Shown here: positions 18,532-26,988 of the stretch, piece after piece
Layout: each line of letters begins with the position of its first letter
How positions within the stretch are numbered: the first letter of the stretch is position 1
Source: Corynebacterium jeikeium
GTDB taxonomy: Bacteria; Actinomycetota; Actinomycetes; Mycobacteriales; Mycobacteriaceae
DNA length: 64,000 nt
NCBI RefSeq assembly: GCF_028609885.1
Contig: NZ_CP063195.1
Span: 1,116,001-1,180,000, forward strand
Reading direction: 5' to 3'
Notes under the pieces: model-generated
Database searches by the model: none
Seen by the model: only the letters and a program-made list of their open reading frames with translations
What the model was told of the DNA's origin: nothing
Position numbers and translations under genes: made by a program

Positions 18532-19362
18532 TCAGTATTCCGGCGGGACAGTAACGAAATCGATCAGCCTTTCCACCGCACCGATAAGAGTGGAGTCCAG
18601 ATCGCGAAAGGTCTTGGCTGCAGCCGCCACCCGACGCCAACCGTCCTGCGGGCTACCCCAGCCGAGCTCTTGGCACACGCCTGTTTTCCAATCGATGCCG
18701 CGCGGGATCTTCGGCCACGCGCGGATGCCAACGCTTTGCGGCTTCACGGCCTCCCAGATGTCGATGTACGGGTGGCCGGTGACCATCACGTGTGGGCCTA
18801 AGGATGCGGTCAAACGCGCCTCTTTCGTTCCCTCGACGAGGTGGTCCGCGAGCACGCCCACACGGCGGGTCGCGGAGGGCTGGAACTCGGCGAGCCGCTC
18901 CGGCAGGTTGTCGAGGCCCTCCAGGTACTCGACGACCACGCCTTCCACGCGCAAGTCATGCCCCCAGACTTGTTCGACGATTGCGGCATCGTGGATGCCT
19001 TCCACCCAAATGCGGGAGGGCGCCGCGACTTTGGCTTGTACGTTTTCTACGCGCCGCGAGCCTGAGTTGGAGGTGCGCTGCTTCGGTGGCAGCATCCTGG
19101 GATCTACATAACGAGTCAAGGTAATAGGCTTGCCCTCAAGCAGAAATGCGCCCTCGCGAAGCTTGAACAGGCGCGTTTTTCCGTAGCGATCCTCCAGGCG
19201 AATGAAGTCGCCGTCGGCGGTCTTCTCCCCGCCCACCACGGCACCGACGAAGTCATCGGCGATGACCTCCACCACCATGCCCAGCTCCGGCGCGACGCGC
19301 GTAATGCTGGGTTTCTGGTTGCGAGAGTGGCCCTTCATGATGTCACCGTAATTGAAGCTCAT
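18532..19362 (-). CDS. DUF3097 family protein
   Basis: A 276-residue cytoplasmic protein of the actinobacterial DUF3097 family. Recognisable parts are VEVIADDFVGAVVG near the N terminus, WVEGIHDAAIVEQVWGHDLR in the middle, and VTGHPYIDIWEAVKP / IPRGIDWKTGVC in the last third. The middle block resembles a Toprim-like segment, which hints at nucleic-acid metabolism, but the function is not established. The start ATG at 19362 opens MSFNYGDI, the usual family start, with TAAGCT 8 bases upstream. It diverges from the hypothetical gene at 19388 and is followed by nfeD after 22 bases. Confidence 0.88.
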   Translation of the reverse strand: MSFNYGDIMKGHSRNQKPSITRVAPELGMVVEVIADDFVGAVVGGEKTADGDFIRLEDRYGKTRLFKLREGAFLLEGKPITLTRYVDPRMLPPKQRTSNSGSRRVENVQAKVAAPSRIWVEGIHDAAIVEQVWGHDLRVEGVVVEYLEGLDNLPERLAEFQPSATRRVGVLADHLVEGTKEARLTASLGPHVMVTGHPYIDIWEAVKPQSVGIRAWPKIPRGIDWKTGVCQELGWGSPQDGWRRVAAAAKTFRDLDSTLIGAVERLIDFVTVPPEY

Positions 19363-19370
19363 GGACAACC

Positions 19371-19380
19371 AGCTTAGGCT
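19371..19380. promoter_or_regulatory. overlapping back-to-back -10 elements of divergent leaderless promoters
   Basis: AGCTTAGGCT contains TAAGCT on the minus strand (19371-19376, 8 bases from ATG 19362) and TAGGCT on the plus strand (19375-19380, 7 bases from ATG 19388). The hexamers share two base pairs, so the two promoters cannot be bound by polymerase at once. Confidence 0.6.
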
Positions 19381-19387
19381 AGGAAAA

Positions 19388-20164
19388 ATGACTGATCCGG
19401 TACCGACGTGGCTTGGGGCGCAACTGTGGTCGCCCGTGCAGAACACCTCCCTATGGCTGGCTTGGTGGCTGCACGGGATCATCGGGGCAGACGAAGTGAT
19501 CGACGCTTTCCACGCCACCCAGGGCAAGCATCACCGCTTGGAGCCCGACGGGGGCGGACTGGTGGAGATGCTCGGCCATATCCGCTCCGTGGCCGACGAG
19601 GCGCCCGTCGGATTGGACGAACGCCCCTTGATCCAGCTGGCGCTTTCCGGCCCCGGCGACGCGACCGTGCTGCCGGTTGGCCCGGAGGGGGCGTCACTAA
19701 TCATCGCCGACCGCGACCCCTTGGTCAGCCACGTGCTTAGCCCTCGTGTTATTGACGCCCACCTAGTCAGTTGGTCGTGGGATCAGTTGAAGGGGCCAGT
19801 TCCACCGCTGCCGGTCTACTCGCCGGGTGAGGCAGATCAGCTGCTGCGTGAGGCTGCGGATAATGCAACGAGGATGGTGCGGAACGCAGGGCACGTGCCG
19901 AGCGGTGGCGCGGCGTTTCAACGCGCTGAGCTGGCGGTGGGAGCCTTGAACGATGCCTTTGGGCTTCCCGGCATGCCGCCGGGAGTGCCCAGTCGCGCCG
20001 CGAAGCTGATGGCCAGGGCCGATCAGGTGGCGGCGATTGTGGAGGTCACTAAGCGCTCCGAGGTGGGTGCGAGCCTGGACCCCCATCTAATGCCAATGCT
20101 CCGGGCGGTAAGAACCGCCCGGATGGTGGCTGTGGACTATGCGCAGCGGGAGCTGCTGCGTTAG
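19388..20164 (+). CDS. hypothetical actinobacterial protein
   Basis: A 258-residue protein without signal peptide, membrane helix or known catalytic motif. The N-terminal half has conserved-looking Trp-rich patches (WLGAQLWSPVQNTSLWLAWW) and the C-terminal half is helical (LMARADQVAAIVEVTKRSEV). The start ATG at 19388 is set by the -10 element 7 bases upstream; an in-frame upstream ATG would overlap the divergent gene start. A conserved hypothetical next to ripA is usual in corynebacteria, but I cannot assign a function. Confidence 0.75.
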   Translation: MTDPVPTWLGAQLWSPVQNTSLWLAWWLHGIIGADEVIDAFHATQGKHHRLEPDGGGLVEMLGHIRSVADEAPVGLDERPLIQLALSGPGDATVLPVGPEGASLIIADRDPLVSHVLSPRVIDAHLVSWSWDQLKGPVPPLPVYSPGEADQLLREAADNATRMVRNAGHVPSGGAAFQRAELAVGALNDAFGLPGMPPGVPSRAAKLMARADQVAAIVEVTKRSEVGASLDPHLMPMLRAVRTARMVAVDYAQRELLR

Positions 20165-20168
20165 ATCA

Positions 20169-22016
20169 TCACTCGATCATGCGGACTGCCATGGGCTGCA
20201 TGCCGCCCCAGCGCACGTCGGAGATCTTGACGACATCGCCGGACTGCGGGGCCTCGATCATCTTGCCGTCACCCAGGTACAGGGCGACGTGGCCTGGCCA
20301 GAACAGCATGTCGCCGCGCTTGGCCTCAGAGGAAGGAACCTGCTTGCCGGCCGTGTACTGGTAGCCAGAGTAGTGCTGCAACTCGATGCCCACGCCGTAG
20401 AATGCGTACATCATCAGGCCGGAGCAGTCGAAGCCGACCTTGTTGTAGTCGCCGTGCGCGTCGGCTACACCGCCGTCGCGGATGCCCTTGGTCGGGCCGT
20501 GGAAGTTGCCGCCGCCCCATGCGTAGGGCAGGCCCAGCTGGCTTTCGGCGCGCTTGATGACGCGCTCGATCTTCTCTTCGGCGGTGCCGGAGGTATCGGG
20601 GCTGCTCGGATCCAGGGCGTCGGCGATGGCCTCAGCCGGGTTCTCCGGAGTTTCCGGAGTTTCTGGGGCTACGGCCTCGTCGGGAGCCTCGGGGGTCTCT
20701 GCAGTCTCCGGGTTCTCCGGAGCTTCAGGAGTCTCGGGAGCCTCTGCAGTTTCCGGGGTCTCCTGCGCCGCTGGTGCGGTGCTAGTACCGGCGCCCATGG
20801 CGCGGTCGTACTCCTGGCCCGCTGTTTCGCGGCCCGCGTGGGCTGCGGCTGCCACGGCACCATCCGGATTGCCAGACAATGCGGTGGTGAAGCCGGCCAT
20901 CAGCGCGGATTCGCCGGCCTTGCGCAGACCGTCGAGGGCAGCCTGGCGCTGGTCATCGCCACTGGGGTTCAGGTCGTAGGAGGACTGCAGCTCCGCCGGG
21001 AGCTCCGGCAGGCCCGCCGGGTTGCCAAGGGAACCCTGCGCCGGGGACTCGTCGGACTGGTCGGACTGGTCGGACTCAGTGGATTCGTTAGCCTCAGCCG
21101 GCTGAGCGTCCTCAGTGTTCTCGGTGGTCTCAGTGTTCTCGGTGGAGTTCTCAGTGGACTGAGTCTCCTCCGCCGGAGTCTCCTGGGCCTTATCTTCGGC
21201 GTCCTCGGCCTTTTCGACCTTGGCGCCAGCCTTCTCGGCAGCCTTTTCGGCGACCTTGCGCTTGTCCCAGCTAGAAGCCTCTGGGTGGGTGTTGGTGAAG
21301 GTTTCCACGGCGGCGCGGGCCTCGCGCAGTGCCTTTTCCGCCTTCGACTTCTCATCGAGTAGGCGCTTGTATTCCTTTTGCTTCTCGGTGAGGCTCTTCT
21401 GGGAGTTGTTCAGCGTGTCACGCGCGGTGTTGTACTTGCTTACTGCGTCGTCGACAGCCGAATTCGCCTTGTCGCGGGAGTCGCGCAGCGAGGATTCCTC
21501 GTTGGCGTTCTGGGTACGCGCAAGGTCGAGGCGGTCGACCTCGTCCTTTTGCTTCTTGGAGGCTGCGTCGATGTAGGAGGAGCGATCGAGCGTGTCACCA
21601 ACCGCGTCACTTCCGCCGGCAGCCAGGTTCACTGCGGAGGCGTCGCCCCCCTGGGCGTAGGCGGAACGCGCGATGTCGTTCAGCTTCGCCTGTGCCTTGG
21701 TTACCTCGGTATCGGAATCCTTGAGGCGTCCGCGTGCGTCCATGACCTTGTCCTGGGCCGTTTGGGCGGCGGACTGGCTGTTGACGAGGTCGACGCGAGC
21801 CTTGTTGGCATCCTCTCGCAGCGAGCCCATGAGCGTCTCCATTTCGGAAACCTGGGACTTGGCGCGAGAAACCTGGCCGACGAGGTCGGCCAGGAAGCTT
21901 TCGACGGTGCGCTTGTCGTCGGCCTGGGCGACCATAGTCGTCGACTGCAGCGTCACTCCAGCGGTCACTGCGACGGCCAGCACCGTTCGTTTACGGCTTT
22001 GTGGTCGTGGTGTCAC
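20169..22016 (-). CDS. RipA-like secreted NlpC/P60 peptidoglycan hydrolase
   Basis: A 615-residue secreted D,L-endopeptidase thought to cleave peptidoglycan stems at division. Signal peptide at residues 1-32 (ending MVAQADD), coiled coil from about 35 to 250, an acidic Thr/Glu/Pro/Ser-rich linker with DQSDQSDES and many ETPE/APE repeats (about 285-470), then the NlpC/P60 domain with catalytic C531 (DCSGL) and H576 (PGHVALYLG). The coiled coil is the autoinhibitory/targeting part in RipA homologues. The GTG start at 22016 has CAGGAG 8 bases upstream. Next to the Rv1476-like gene, as in mycobacteria. Confidence 0.92.
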   Translation of the reverse strand: MTPRPQSRKRTVLAVAVTAGVTLQSTTMVAQADDKRTVESFLADLVGQVSRAKSQVSEMETLMGSLREDANKARVDLVNSQSAAQTAQDKVMDARGRLKDSDTEVTKAQAKLNDIARSAYAQGGDASAVNLAAGGSDAVGDTLDRSSYIDAASKKQKDEVDRLDLARTQNANEESSLRDSRDKANSAVDDAVSKYNTARDTLNNSQKSLTEKQKEYKRLLDEKSKAEKALREARAAVETFTNTHPEASSWDKRKVAEKAAEKAGAKVEKAEDAEDKAQETPAEETQSTENSTENTETTENTEDAQPAEANESTESDQSDQSDESPAQGSLGNPAGLPELPAELQSSYDLNPSGDDQRQAALDGLRKAGESALMAGFTTALSGNPDGAVAAAAHAGRETAGQEYDRAMGAGTSTAPAAQETPETAEAPETPEAPENPETAETPEAPDEAVAPETPETPENPAEAIADALDPSSPDTSGTAEEKIERVIKRAESQLGLPYAWGGGNFHGPTKGIRDGGVADAHGDYNKVGFDCSGLMMYAFYGVGIELQHYSGYQYTAGKQVPSSEAKRGDMLFWPGHVALYLGDGKMIEAPQSGDVVKISDVRWGGMQPMAVRMIE

Positions 22017-22240
22017 GATCGATTCTCCTGGTGTTTATACAACTGGCTTTGAAGCGAGCGAAACCCTCGGTCCAGCTGGCCGCACTTCCCCATGCGATCA
22101 GTACAGGTCCCGTCGGGTGACTCTCAAAAATCACTTCGAGATCAACTCGTTTCAAAAGTTGACACTGGGAACCCTAGAGCACACGAGTCAAGGCCGTAAA
22201 CTTTTTCACCATGAATCCCATGAATCGCACTAGTCACATA

Positions 22241-22279
22241 AGTAACGGCAATTGCCTTGACCTGCGAATAGTAACGGAA
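22241..22279. promoter_or_regulatory. pair of AGTAACGG repeats, candidate MtrA boxes
   Basis: AGTAACGGCA at 22241-22250 and AGTAACGGAA at 22270-22279, same orientation, starts 29 bases apart. The second overlaps the -10 candidate and the first lies just downstream of the expected start site. MtrA, a known regulator of cell-wall hydrolase genes in actinobacteria, binds GTAAC-type direct repeats, so repression of the ripA-like gene is a reasonable inference. Confidence 0.4.
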
Positions 22280-22289
22280 AAGTTACAAG

Positions 22290-22305
22290 TGTGATTTATG
22301 TCACA
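22290..22305. promoter_or_regulatory. GlxR (CRP-type) operator upstream of ripA-like gene
   Basis: TGTGATTTATGTCACA is a full match to the corynebacterial GlxR consensus TGTGANNTANNTCACA. Its centre lies about 37 bases upstream of the inferred start site near 22261, overlapping the -35 position. Confidence 0.7.
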
Positions 22306-22417
22306 TTTACGAGCGTGTAGGCGTGTCGGATTGCGCTACCTGTAAGAAGCCCCCGTTTCTCTAGATTCACCCTTAAGGTTAGTCAATCCCCCAGGCTTGA
22401 CTATTCTAAACCGTTAT

Positions 22418-22945
22418 CTACTTCTGCTTGGTCCGCAGCTTTGATAACGAAGCAATTACGGCCGCCACGGCCACTGCTAGGACCACTCCCACGTTGGCCA
22501 GAGCGGTTGGAGTTTCATACCCTGCCGCCTGGTTGAGGAACTCCTGCGTCGCCTCCGGGTGACTGTTGGCGCCATAGAGAACCTTATAGTTCGATTCGAT
22601 GGCATAGCGCGACAGATTCTCCGACACTGCCGTCGCCTGGCTCGGGGACTTCAGAATCACCGTGTCCGCGTCCGTGCCGTCGAGCACTTTCTGCGCGACG
22701 TCGCGCAGATTGTTGTGGCGCTCCCCGTCCTGACTGATGTAGCCGATCTTTAGGGTGCCTATTTTGGACGCCGACTCTCCCCTCTCGGTCGCCTCAACCA
22801 CCTCGTTGAGGCTCTTGGATAGGCCGGCCGATCCAGACTCCACCTCGGTCGGGAAATCCTCGGCAACGAAGACAGGGGCGTCATTAAGAGAGGCAATGAG
22901 CTGCGCAACGTCGTCCGAAGGGGCGGGGTTAGGCGTATCGGTCAT
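22418..22945 (-). CDS. Rv1476-family membrane protein
   Basis: A 175-residue protein with a soluble alpha/beta domain (about 15-140) and one C-terminal membrane helix (NVGVVLAVAVAAVIASL, residues 150-166) followed by the basic tail SKLRTKQK, so the soluble part probably faces the outside or periplasm depending on topology. It resembles the mycobacterial Rv1476 family, which sits between ripA and acn in M. tuberculosis exactly as here. Role unknown; the synteny suggests a link to the cell-wall hydrolase. It diverges from acn. Confidence 0.85.
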   Translation of the reverse strand: MTDTPNPAPSDDVAQLIASLNDAPVFVAEDFPTEVESGSAGLSKSLNEVVEATERGESASKIGTLKIGYISQDGERHNNLRDVAQKVLDGTDADTVILKSPSQATAVSENLSRYAIESNYKVLYGANSHPEATQEFLNQAAGYETPTALANVGVVLAVAVAAVIASLSKLRTKQK

Positions 22946-23013
22946 GGGACGTTTTTAGCACCAAAAGAGGGGTGGGGGTAACGGCGACACGCTTAAACCT
23001 GCAGGATTCGCAG

Positions 23014-23029
23014 CAGGACAATCGTACTG
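23014..23029. promoter_or_regulatory. AcnR operator upstream of acn
   Basis: CAGGACAATCGTACTG fits the published C. glutamicum AcnR consensus CAGNACNNNCGTACTG at every fixed position. It ends 1 base before the TAAAAT -10 candidate (23031-23036), so bound repressor would block polymerase. The regulator gene itself lies just downstream of acn. Confidence 0.85.
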
Positions 23030-23030
23030 T

Positions 23031-23036
23031 TAAAAT
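23031..23036 (+). promoter_or_regulatory. -10 element of acn promoter
   Basis: TAAAAT directly after the AcnR box. A start near 23043 would give a leader of about 128 bases before the acn GTG. Confidence 0.5.
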
Positions 23037-23170
23037 TTGTGGTGACGTCGCGGCAAGAATGCTGCCACAATGGTAAGCAGAGCCCCCGCCGCGGGCGGCT
23101 GGCCCGTGTGCGGCGGCGACCACATCGACGACGACATTTCGACTAAGAGAAGAGATTAAAGGAGCTCACT

Positions 23171-25981
23171 GTGGCTGAAAGCATTAACTCCTTCGATTCC
23201 AAGAGCACTCTGCAGGTCGGCGAGAAGTCTTACGACTACTTCGCGCTGGATGCTGTGCCGGGAATGGAGAAGCTTCCCTACTCCCTGAAGGTTCTCGGCG
23301 AGAACCTGCTGCGCAACGAGGATGGTAAGAACACCACTCGCGAGCACATCGAGGCCATCGCCAACTGGGATTCTTCCGCAGAGCCCAACTTCGAGATCCA
23401 GTTCACCCCGGCCCGCGTTATCATGCAGGACTTCACCGGCGTGGCCTGCATCGTTGACCTGGCCACCATTCGTGACGCCGTGGTTGCCCTGGGTGGCAAC
23501 GCAGACGACGTTAACCCGCTGAACCCGGCTGAGATGGTCATCGACCACTCCGTGATCATCGAGGCATTCGGTAACGCCGACGCTCTGGAGAAGAACGTCG
23601 AGATCGAGTACCAGCGCAACGACGAGCGCTACAAGTTCCTGCGCTGGGGCACCGGCGCCTTCGAGAACTTCCGCGTCGTTCCTCCGGGAACCGGCATCGT
23701 CCACCAGGTGAACATCGAGTACCTGGCCCGCTCCGTCTTCGACAACAACGGCCTGGCTTACCCGGACACCTGTGTTGGTACCGACTCCCACACCACCATG
23801 GAAAACGGCCTGGGCATCCTGGGCTGGGGTGTCGGCGGCATCGAGGCTGAGGCTGCAATGCTCGGCCAGCCGATCTCCATGCTGATCCCGCGCGTCGTTG
23901 GCTTCAAGCTGACCGGCGAGATCCCGGCTGGCGTTACCGCCACCGACGTCGTTCTGACCATCACCGACATGCTGCGCCAGCACGGCGTGGTCGGCAAGTT
24001 CGTCGAGTTCTACGGCAAGGGCGTTGGCGAGCTGCCGCTGGCCAACCGCGCAACCATCGGTAACATGTCCCCGGAGTTCGGCTCCACCGCGGCTATGTTC
24101 CCGATCGACGAAGAGACCGTGAAGTACCTGGAGCTGACCGGCCGCGACCAGGAGACCCTGGACCGCGTCGAGGCTTACGCCAAGGCACAGGGCATGTGGC
24201 TGGACCCGGAGAAGGAAGTCGAGTACTCCGAGTACCTCGAGCTGGATCTGTCCACCGTCGTTCCTTCCATCGCTGGCCCGAAGCGTCCGCAGGACCGCAT
24301 CGAGCTGAACGACTCCAAGGCACAGTTCCGCAAGGACCTGCACAACTACGTCGACGCCGACGCTTCTGCCTCTACCCCGGACTTCGACGCAGAGGGTCCG
24401 GCTACCGAGGACACTTCTGCCCAGGCTGCCGGCACCCCGGCATCCGCTGCTGATGCGAAGGGCAACATTCCTTCCGCAGCTGCAGGCGCAGAGGGCCGCC
24501 CGTCCAACCCGGTCACCGTCAACTACAACGGCGAGGACATCGAGCTGGACCACGGTATGGTCGCCATCGCTTCCATCACCTCTTGCACCAACACCTCCAA
24601 CCCGTCCGTCATGGTCGGCGCTGGCCTGCTGGCACGCAATGCTGCTGCCAAGGGCCTGAAGTCCGCACCGTGGGTTAAGACCTCCATGGCGCCGGGTTCC
24701 CAGGTTGTTAACGGCTACTACGAGAAGGCGGGCCTGTGGAAGGACCTGGAGGCCATGGGCTTCTACCTGGTCGGCTACGGCTGCACCACCTGTATCGGTA
24801 ACTCTGGTCCGCTGCCGGAGGAGATCTCCGCAGGCATCAACGAGGGCGACCTGGCTGCCACCGCTGTCCTGTCCGGTAACCGTAACTTCGAGGGGCGCAT
24901 CAACCCGGACGTCAAGATGAACTACTTGGCCTCCCCGATCCTGGTTATCGCCTACGCGATCGCCGGCACGATGGACTTCGACTTCGAGACCCAGCCGCTG
25001 GGTCAGGATCAGGATGGCAACGATGTCTTCCTGAAGGACATCTGGCCGTCCACCGAGGACATCGAGGAAGTTATCGCTTCCTCCATCACCAAGGATCTGT
25101 ACGCCGAGGACTACGCAAACGTCTTCGAGGGTGACGAGCGCTGGCGTTCCCTGGAGGTTCCGTCCGGCAAGACCTTCGACTGGGATCCGAAGTCCACCTA
25201 CATCCGCAAGGCTCCGTACTTCGACGGCATGAGCAAGGAGCCGGAGGACGTCAACGACGTCAAGGGCGCACGTGTCCTGGCTCTGCTGGGCGACTCCGTG
25301 ACGACCGACCACATCTCCCCTGCTTCCACCATTAAGCCGGGCACCCCGGCTGCTCAGTACCTGGATGCAAACGGTGTGGAGCGCAAGGACTACAACTCCC
25401 TGGGCGCACGTCGTGGTAACCACGAGGTCATGGTTCGCGGTACCTTCGCTAACATCCGCCTGCAGAACCAGCTGCTCGACGGTGTTTCCGGCGGCTACAC
25501 CCGCGACTTCACCCAGGAGGGCGGCCCGCAGTCCTTCATCTACGACGCCGCCATGAACTACCAGAAGGAGAACACTCCGCTGGTCGTTCTGGGTGGTAAG
25601 GAGTACGGCACCGGCTCCTCCCGTGACTGGGCTGCTAAGGGCACCCTGCTGCTGGGCGTGAAGGCCGTCATCGCCGAGTCCTTCGAGCGTATCCACCGCT
25701 CCAACCTGATCGGCATGGGTGTAGTCCCGCTGCAGTTCCCGGAGGGTGAGTCCTGGAAGTCCCTGGGCATCGAGGGCACCGAAACCTTCGACATCGAGGG
25801 CATCGAGGAGCTCAACAACGGCTCCACCCCGAAGACCGTCAAGGTAACTGCCACCAAGGAGAACGGCGAGAAGATTGAGTTCGACGCCGTGACCCGCATC
25901 GATACCCCCGGTGAGGCAGACTACTACCGCAACGGCGGCATCCTGCAGTTCGTTCTGCGCAACATGATGTCCGGCAAGTAA
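23171..25981 (+). CDS. acn: aconitate hydratase (aconitase A)
   Basis: Aconitase interconverts citrate and isocitrate in the TCA cycle and needs a 4Fe-4S cluster. The 936-residue protein carries the cluster cysteines in [12 protein letters not shown] (near residue 471) and [10 protein letters not shown] (near 536) and the C-terminal swivel motif [11 protein letters not shown] low-complexity Ala/Ser/Thr/Asp stretch at about 398-440 is inserted before the cluster region, as in other corynebacterial aconitases. Codon use is strongly biased to preferred codons, pointing to high expression. The GTG start at 23171 has AAAGGAG 6 bases upstream. Confidence 0.97.
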   Translation: MAESINSFDSKSTLQVGEKSYDYFALDAVPGMEKLPYSLKVLGENLLRNEDGKNTTREHIEAIANWDSSAEPNFEIQFTPARVIMQDFTGVACIVDLATIRDAVVALGGNADDVNPLNPAEMVIDHSVIIEAFGNADALEKNVEIEYQRNDERYKFLRWGTGAFENFRVVPPGTGIVHQVNIEYLARSVFDNNGLAYPDTCVGTDSHTTMENGLGILGWGVGGIEAEAAMLGQPISMLIPRVVGFKLTGEIPAGVTATDVVLTITDMLRQHGVVGKFVEFYGKGVGELPLANRATIGNMSPEFGSTAAMFPIDEETVKYLELTGRDQETLDRVEAYAKAQGMWLDPEKEVEYSEYLELDLSTVVPSIAGPKRPQDRIELNDSKAQFRKDLHNYVDADASASTPDFDAEGPATEDTSAQAAGTPASAADAKGNIPSAAAGAEGRPSNPVTVNYNGEDIELDHGMVAIASITSCTNTSNPSVMVGAGLLARNAAAKGLKSAPWVKTSMAPGSQVVNGYYEKAGLWKDLEAMGFYLVGYGCTTCIGNSGPLPEEISAGINEGDLAATAVLSGNRNFEGRINPDVKMNYLASPILVIAYAIAGTMDFDFETQPLGQDQDGNDVFLKDIWPSTEDIEEVIASSITKDLYAEDYANVFEGDERWRSLEVPSGKTFDWDPKSTYIRKAPYFDGMSKEPEDVNDVKGARVLALLGDSVTTDHISPASTIKPGTPAAQYLDANGVERKDYNSLGARRGNHEVMVRGTFANIRLQNQLLDGVSGGYTRDFTQEGGPQSFIYDAAMNYQKENTPLVVLGGKEYGTGSSRDWAAKGTLLLGVKAVIAESFERIHRSNLIGMGVVPLQFPEGESWKSLGIEGTETFDIEGIEELNNGSTPKTVKVTATKENGEKIEFDAVTRIDTPGEADYYRNGGILQFVLRNMMSGK

Positions 25982-26008
25982 GGAATAACTCCTTATAGGC
26001 CTGGCATG

Positions 26009-26062
26009 AGGCGGTGACCGGCGCCCTCTTCCCCACGGGGAGAGAAGCGCGGGTCACCGCCT
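26009..26062 (+). terminator. long hairpin between acn and acnR
   Basis: AGGCGGTGACC (26009-26019) pairs perfectly with GGTCACCGCCT (26052-26062), and a nested CTCT-T-CCCC-AC-GGGG-AGAG stem sits inside. Only three T follow, so it is a weak intrinsic terminator or attenuator that could lower acnR expression relative to acn. Confidence 0.55.
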
Positions 26063-26097
26063 TTGTGCTCTTAGACAACACAACGAGGTTTAAGCAG

Positions 26098-26667
26098 ATG
26101 CCCAAAGTAAGCGACACGGACCTGGCAGAGCGGAAGGTCGAGATCCTGTCCGGCGCGCGCCACTGCTTCGCTAGCTACGGCTACGACGGCGCGACCGTCG
26201 CCCGGCTGGAAGAAACCATCGGCAAGTCCCGCGGCGCGATCTTCCACCATTACGGCAACAAAGATCAGCTGTTTCTCGAGGTTGCCCATGAAGACATGCG
26301 CAAAATGGCCGAACTAACGGCCGACGAGGGGCTTATCGGAGCTATTCGCGCCCTAGTCAAGTCAAAAGACTTGACCGACTGGTGGGGTATGCGTGTGGAG
26401 ATCACCCGCAGGGTGAACATCGACCCCTGCTTCGCGGCGAAGTGGGAGCTGGATCAGCTGGCGCTGCGTGAAACCGTGCGCACCCGCCTGCGGGAACAGC
26501 GCGCCAGCGGGCGGATCCGCAAGGATGTGGAGATCGAGACGATAGCCCAGACGTTGGAGCTAGTGCTCGAGGGTGTGCTCGGACGGCTTGCCCAGCGACA
26601 GGGCACCGAAGGGCTATCCGACGCGCTGGACTTCGTGGAAAGCGCTCTGCGTTCCCCCGGACAATAG
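26098..26667 (+). CDS. acnR: TetR-family repressor of aconitase, AcnR
   Basis: A 189-residue TetR regulator. The N-terminal HTH is visible in ARHCFASYGYDGATVARLEE and the recognition-helix region GKSRGAIFHHYGNK. In C. glutamicum AcnR represses acn and binds citrate-Mg as effector. Position 117 bases after acn and the matching operator upstream of acn support the same role here. The start ATG at 26098 was chosen over an earlier in-frame ATG because the family begins MPKVSDTDLAERK and GAGG lies upstream. Confidence 0.93.
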   Translation: MPKVSDTDLAERKVEILSGARHCFASYGYDGATVARLEETIGKSRGAIFHHYGNKDQLFLEVAHEDMRKMAELTADEGLIGAIRALVKSKDLTDWWGMRVEITRRVNIDPCFAAKWELDQLALRETVRTRLREQRASGRIRKDVEIETIAQTLELVLEGVLGRLAQRQGTEGLSDALDFVESALRSPGQ

Positions 26668-26685
26668 GCTGTCCAACCCGGTGAG

Positions 26686-26691
26686 TAGCAT
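26686..26691 (+). promoter_or_regulatory. -10 element of leaderless ACT-gene promoter
   Basis: TAGCAT, 7 bases before ATG 26699, giving the ACT/UPF0210 operon its own promoter. Confidence 0.55.
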
Positions 26692-26698
26692 GTAGTGC

Positions 26699-26968
26699 AT
26701 GATCGCAATCATGACCGTTACCGGGCTGGATCACACTGGAATCATCGCCGCCGTGTCCACTGCCCTGGCCGAGCTAGACGTCAACATTCTCAATGTCTCC
26801 CAGACCATCATGGACGATTACTTCACCATGATTCTGCACGTCCGCATCGATGACTCCCAGCATGGGATCGCCGATGTGCAGGATCGCATGGCGGAGGTCG
26901 AAAAGCAGGAGAAGCTCGTCATCCGAGTGCAGTCGGAGGCCATCTTCTCCGCCATGCACGACGTGTAG
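26699..26968 (+). CDS. ACT domain protein (UPF0237)
   Basis: An 89-residue protein that is a single ACT domain: [20 protein letters not shown] is the typical ligand-binding first strand and helix. It belongs to the UPF0237 group, whose genes are almost always followed by a UPF0210 gene, as here after 20 bases. ACT domains bind amino acids, so it is probably the sensor of a two-protein system. The process is unknown. Confidence 0.9.
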   Translation: MIAIMTVTGLDHTGIIAAVSTALAELDVNILNVSQTIMDDYFTMILHVRIDDSQHGIADVQDRMAEVEKQEKLVIRVQSEAIFSAMHDV

Positions 26969-26988
26969 GGGCGCGGAAGGAACAAAGA

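Larger units (their letters stand above)
22017..22417. other. 401-base intergenic region upstream of the ripA-like gene
   Basis: AT-richer than its surroundings and without a credible gene. Reading toward ripA it holds a CRP-type palindrome, two AGTAACGG repeats, a TACTAT -10 candidate (22268-22273, minus) and then a leader of about 245 bases. The leader contains the inverted repeat TCAACT-N9-AGTTGA (22142-22162). The part nearest the Rv1476-like gene (22350-22417) is plain AT-rich spacer. Confidence 0.6.

Noticed and set aside
20550-20780. CRISPR-like or satellite repeat
   Set aside because: The short GGAG/TCCGG repeats encode the ETPE/APE linker of the RipA-like protein and are in frame; spacers are absent.
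22017-22260. c-di-AMP (ydaO-type) riboswitch in the RipA-like leader
   Set aside because: I looked for the conserved GGGGGA-CCA and GGGGUGAA segments and did not find them in a consistent order.
23156-25696. 846-codon open frame antisense to acn
   Set aside because: It is a consequence of extreme preferred-codon use in acn; there is no family similarity and no ribosome binding site.
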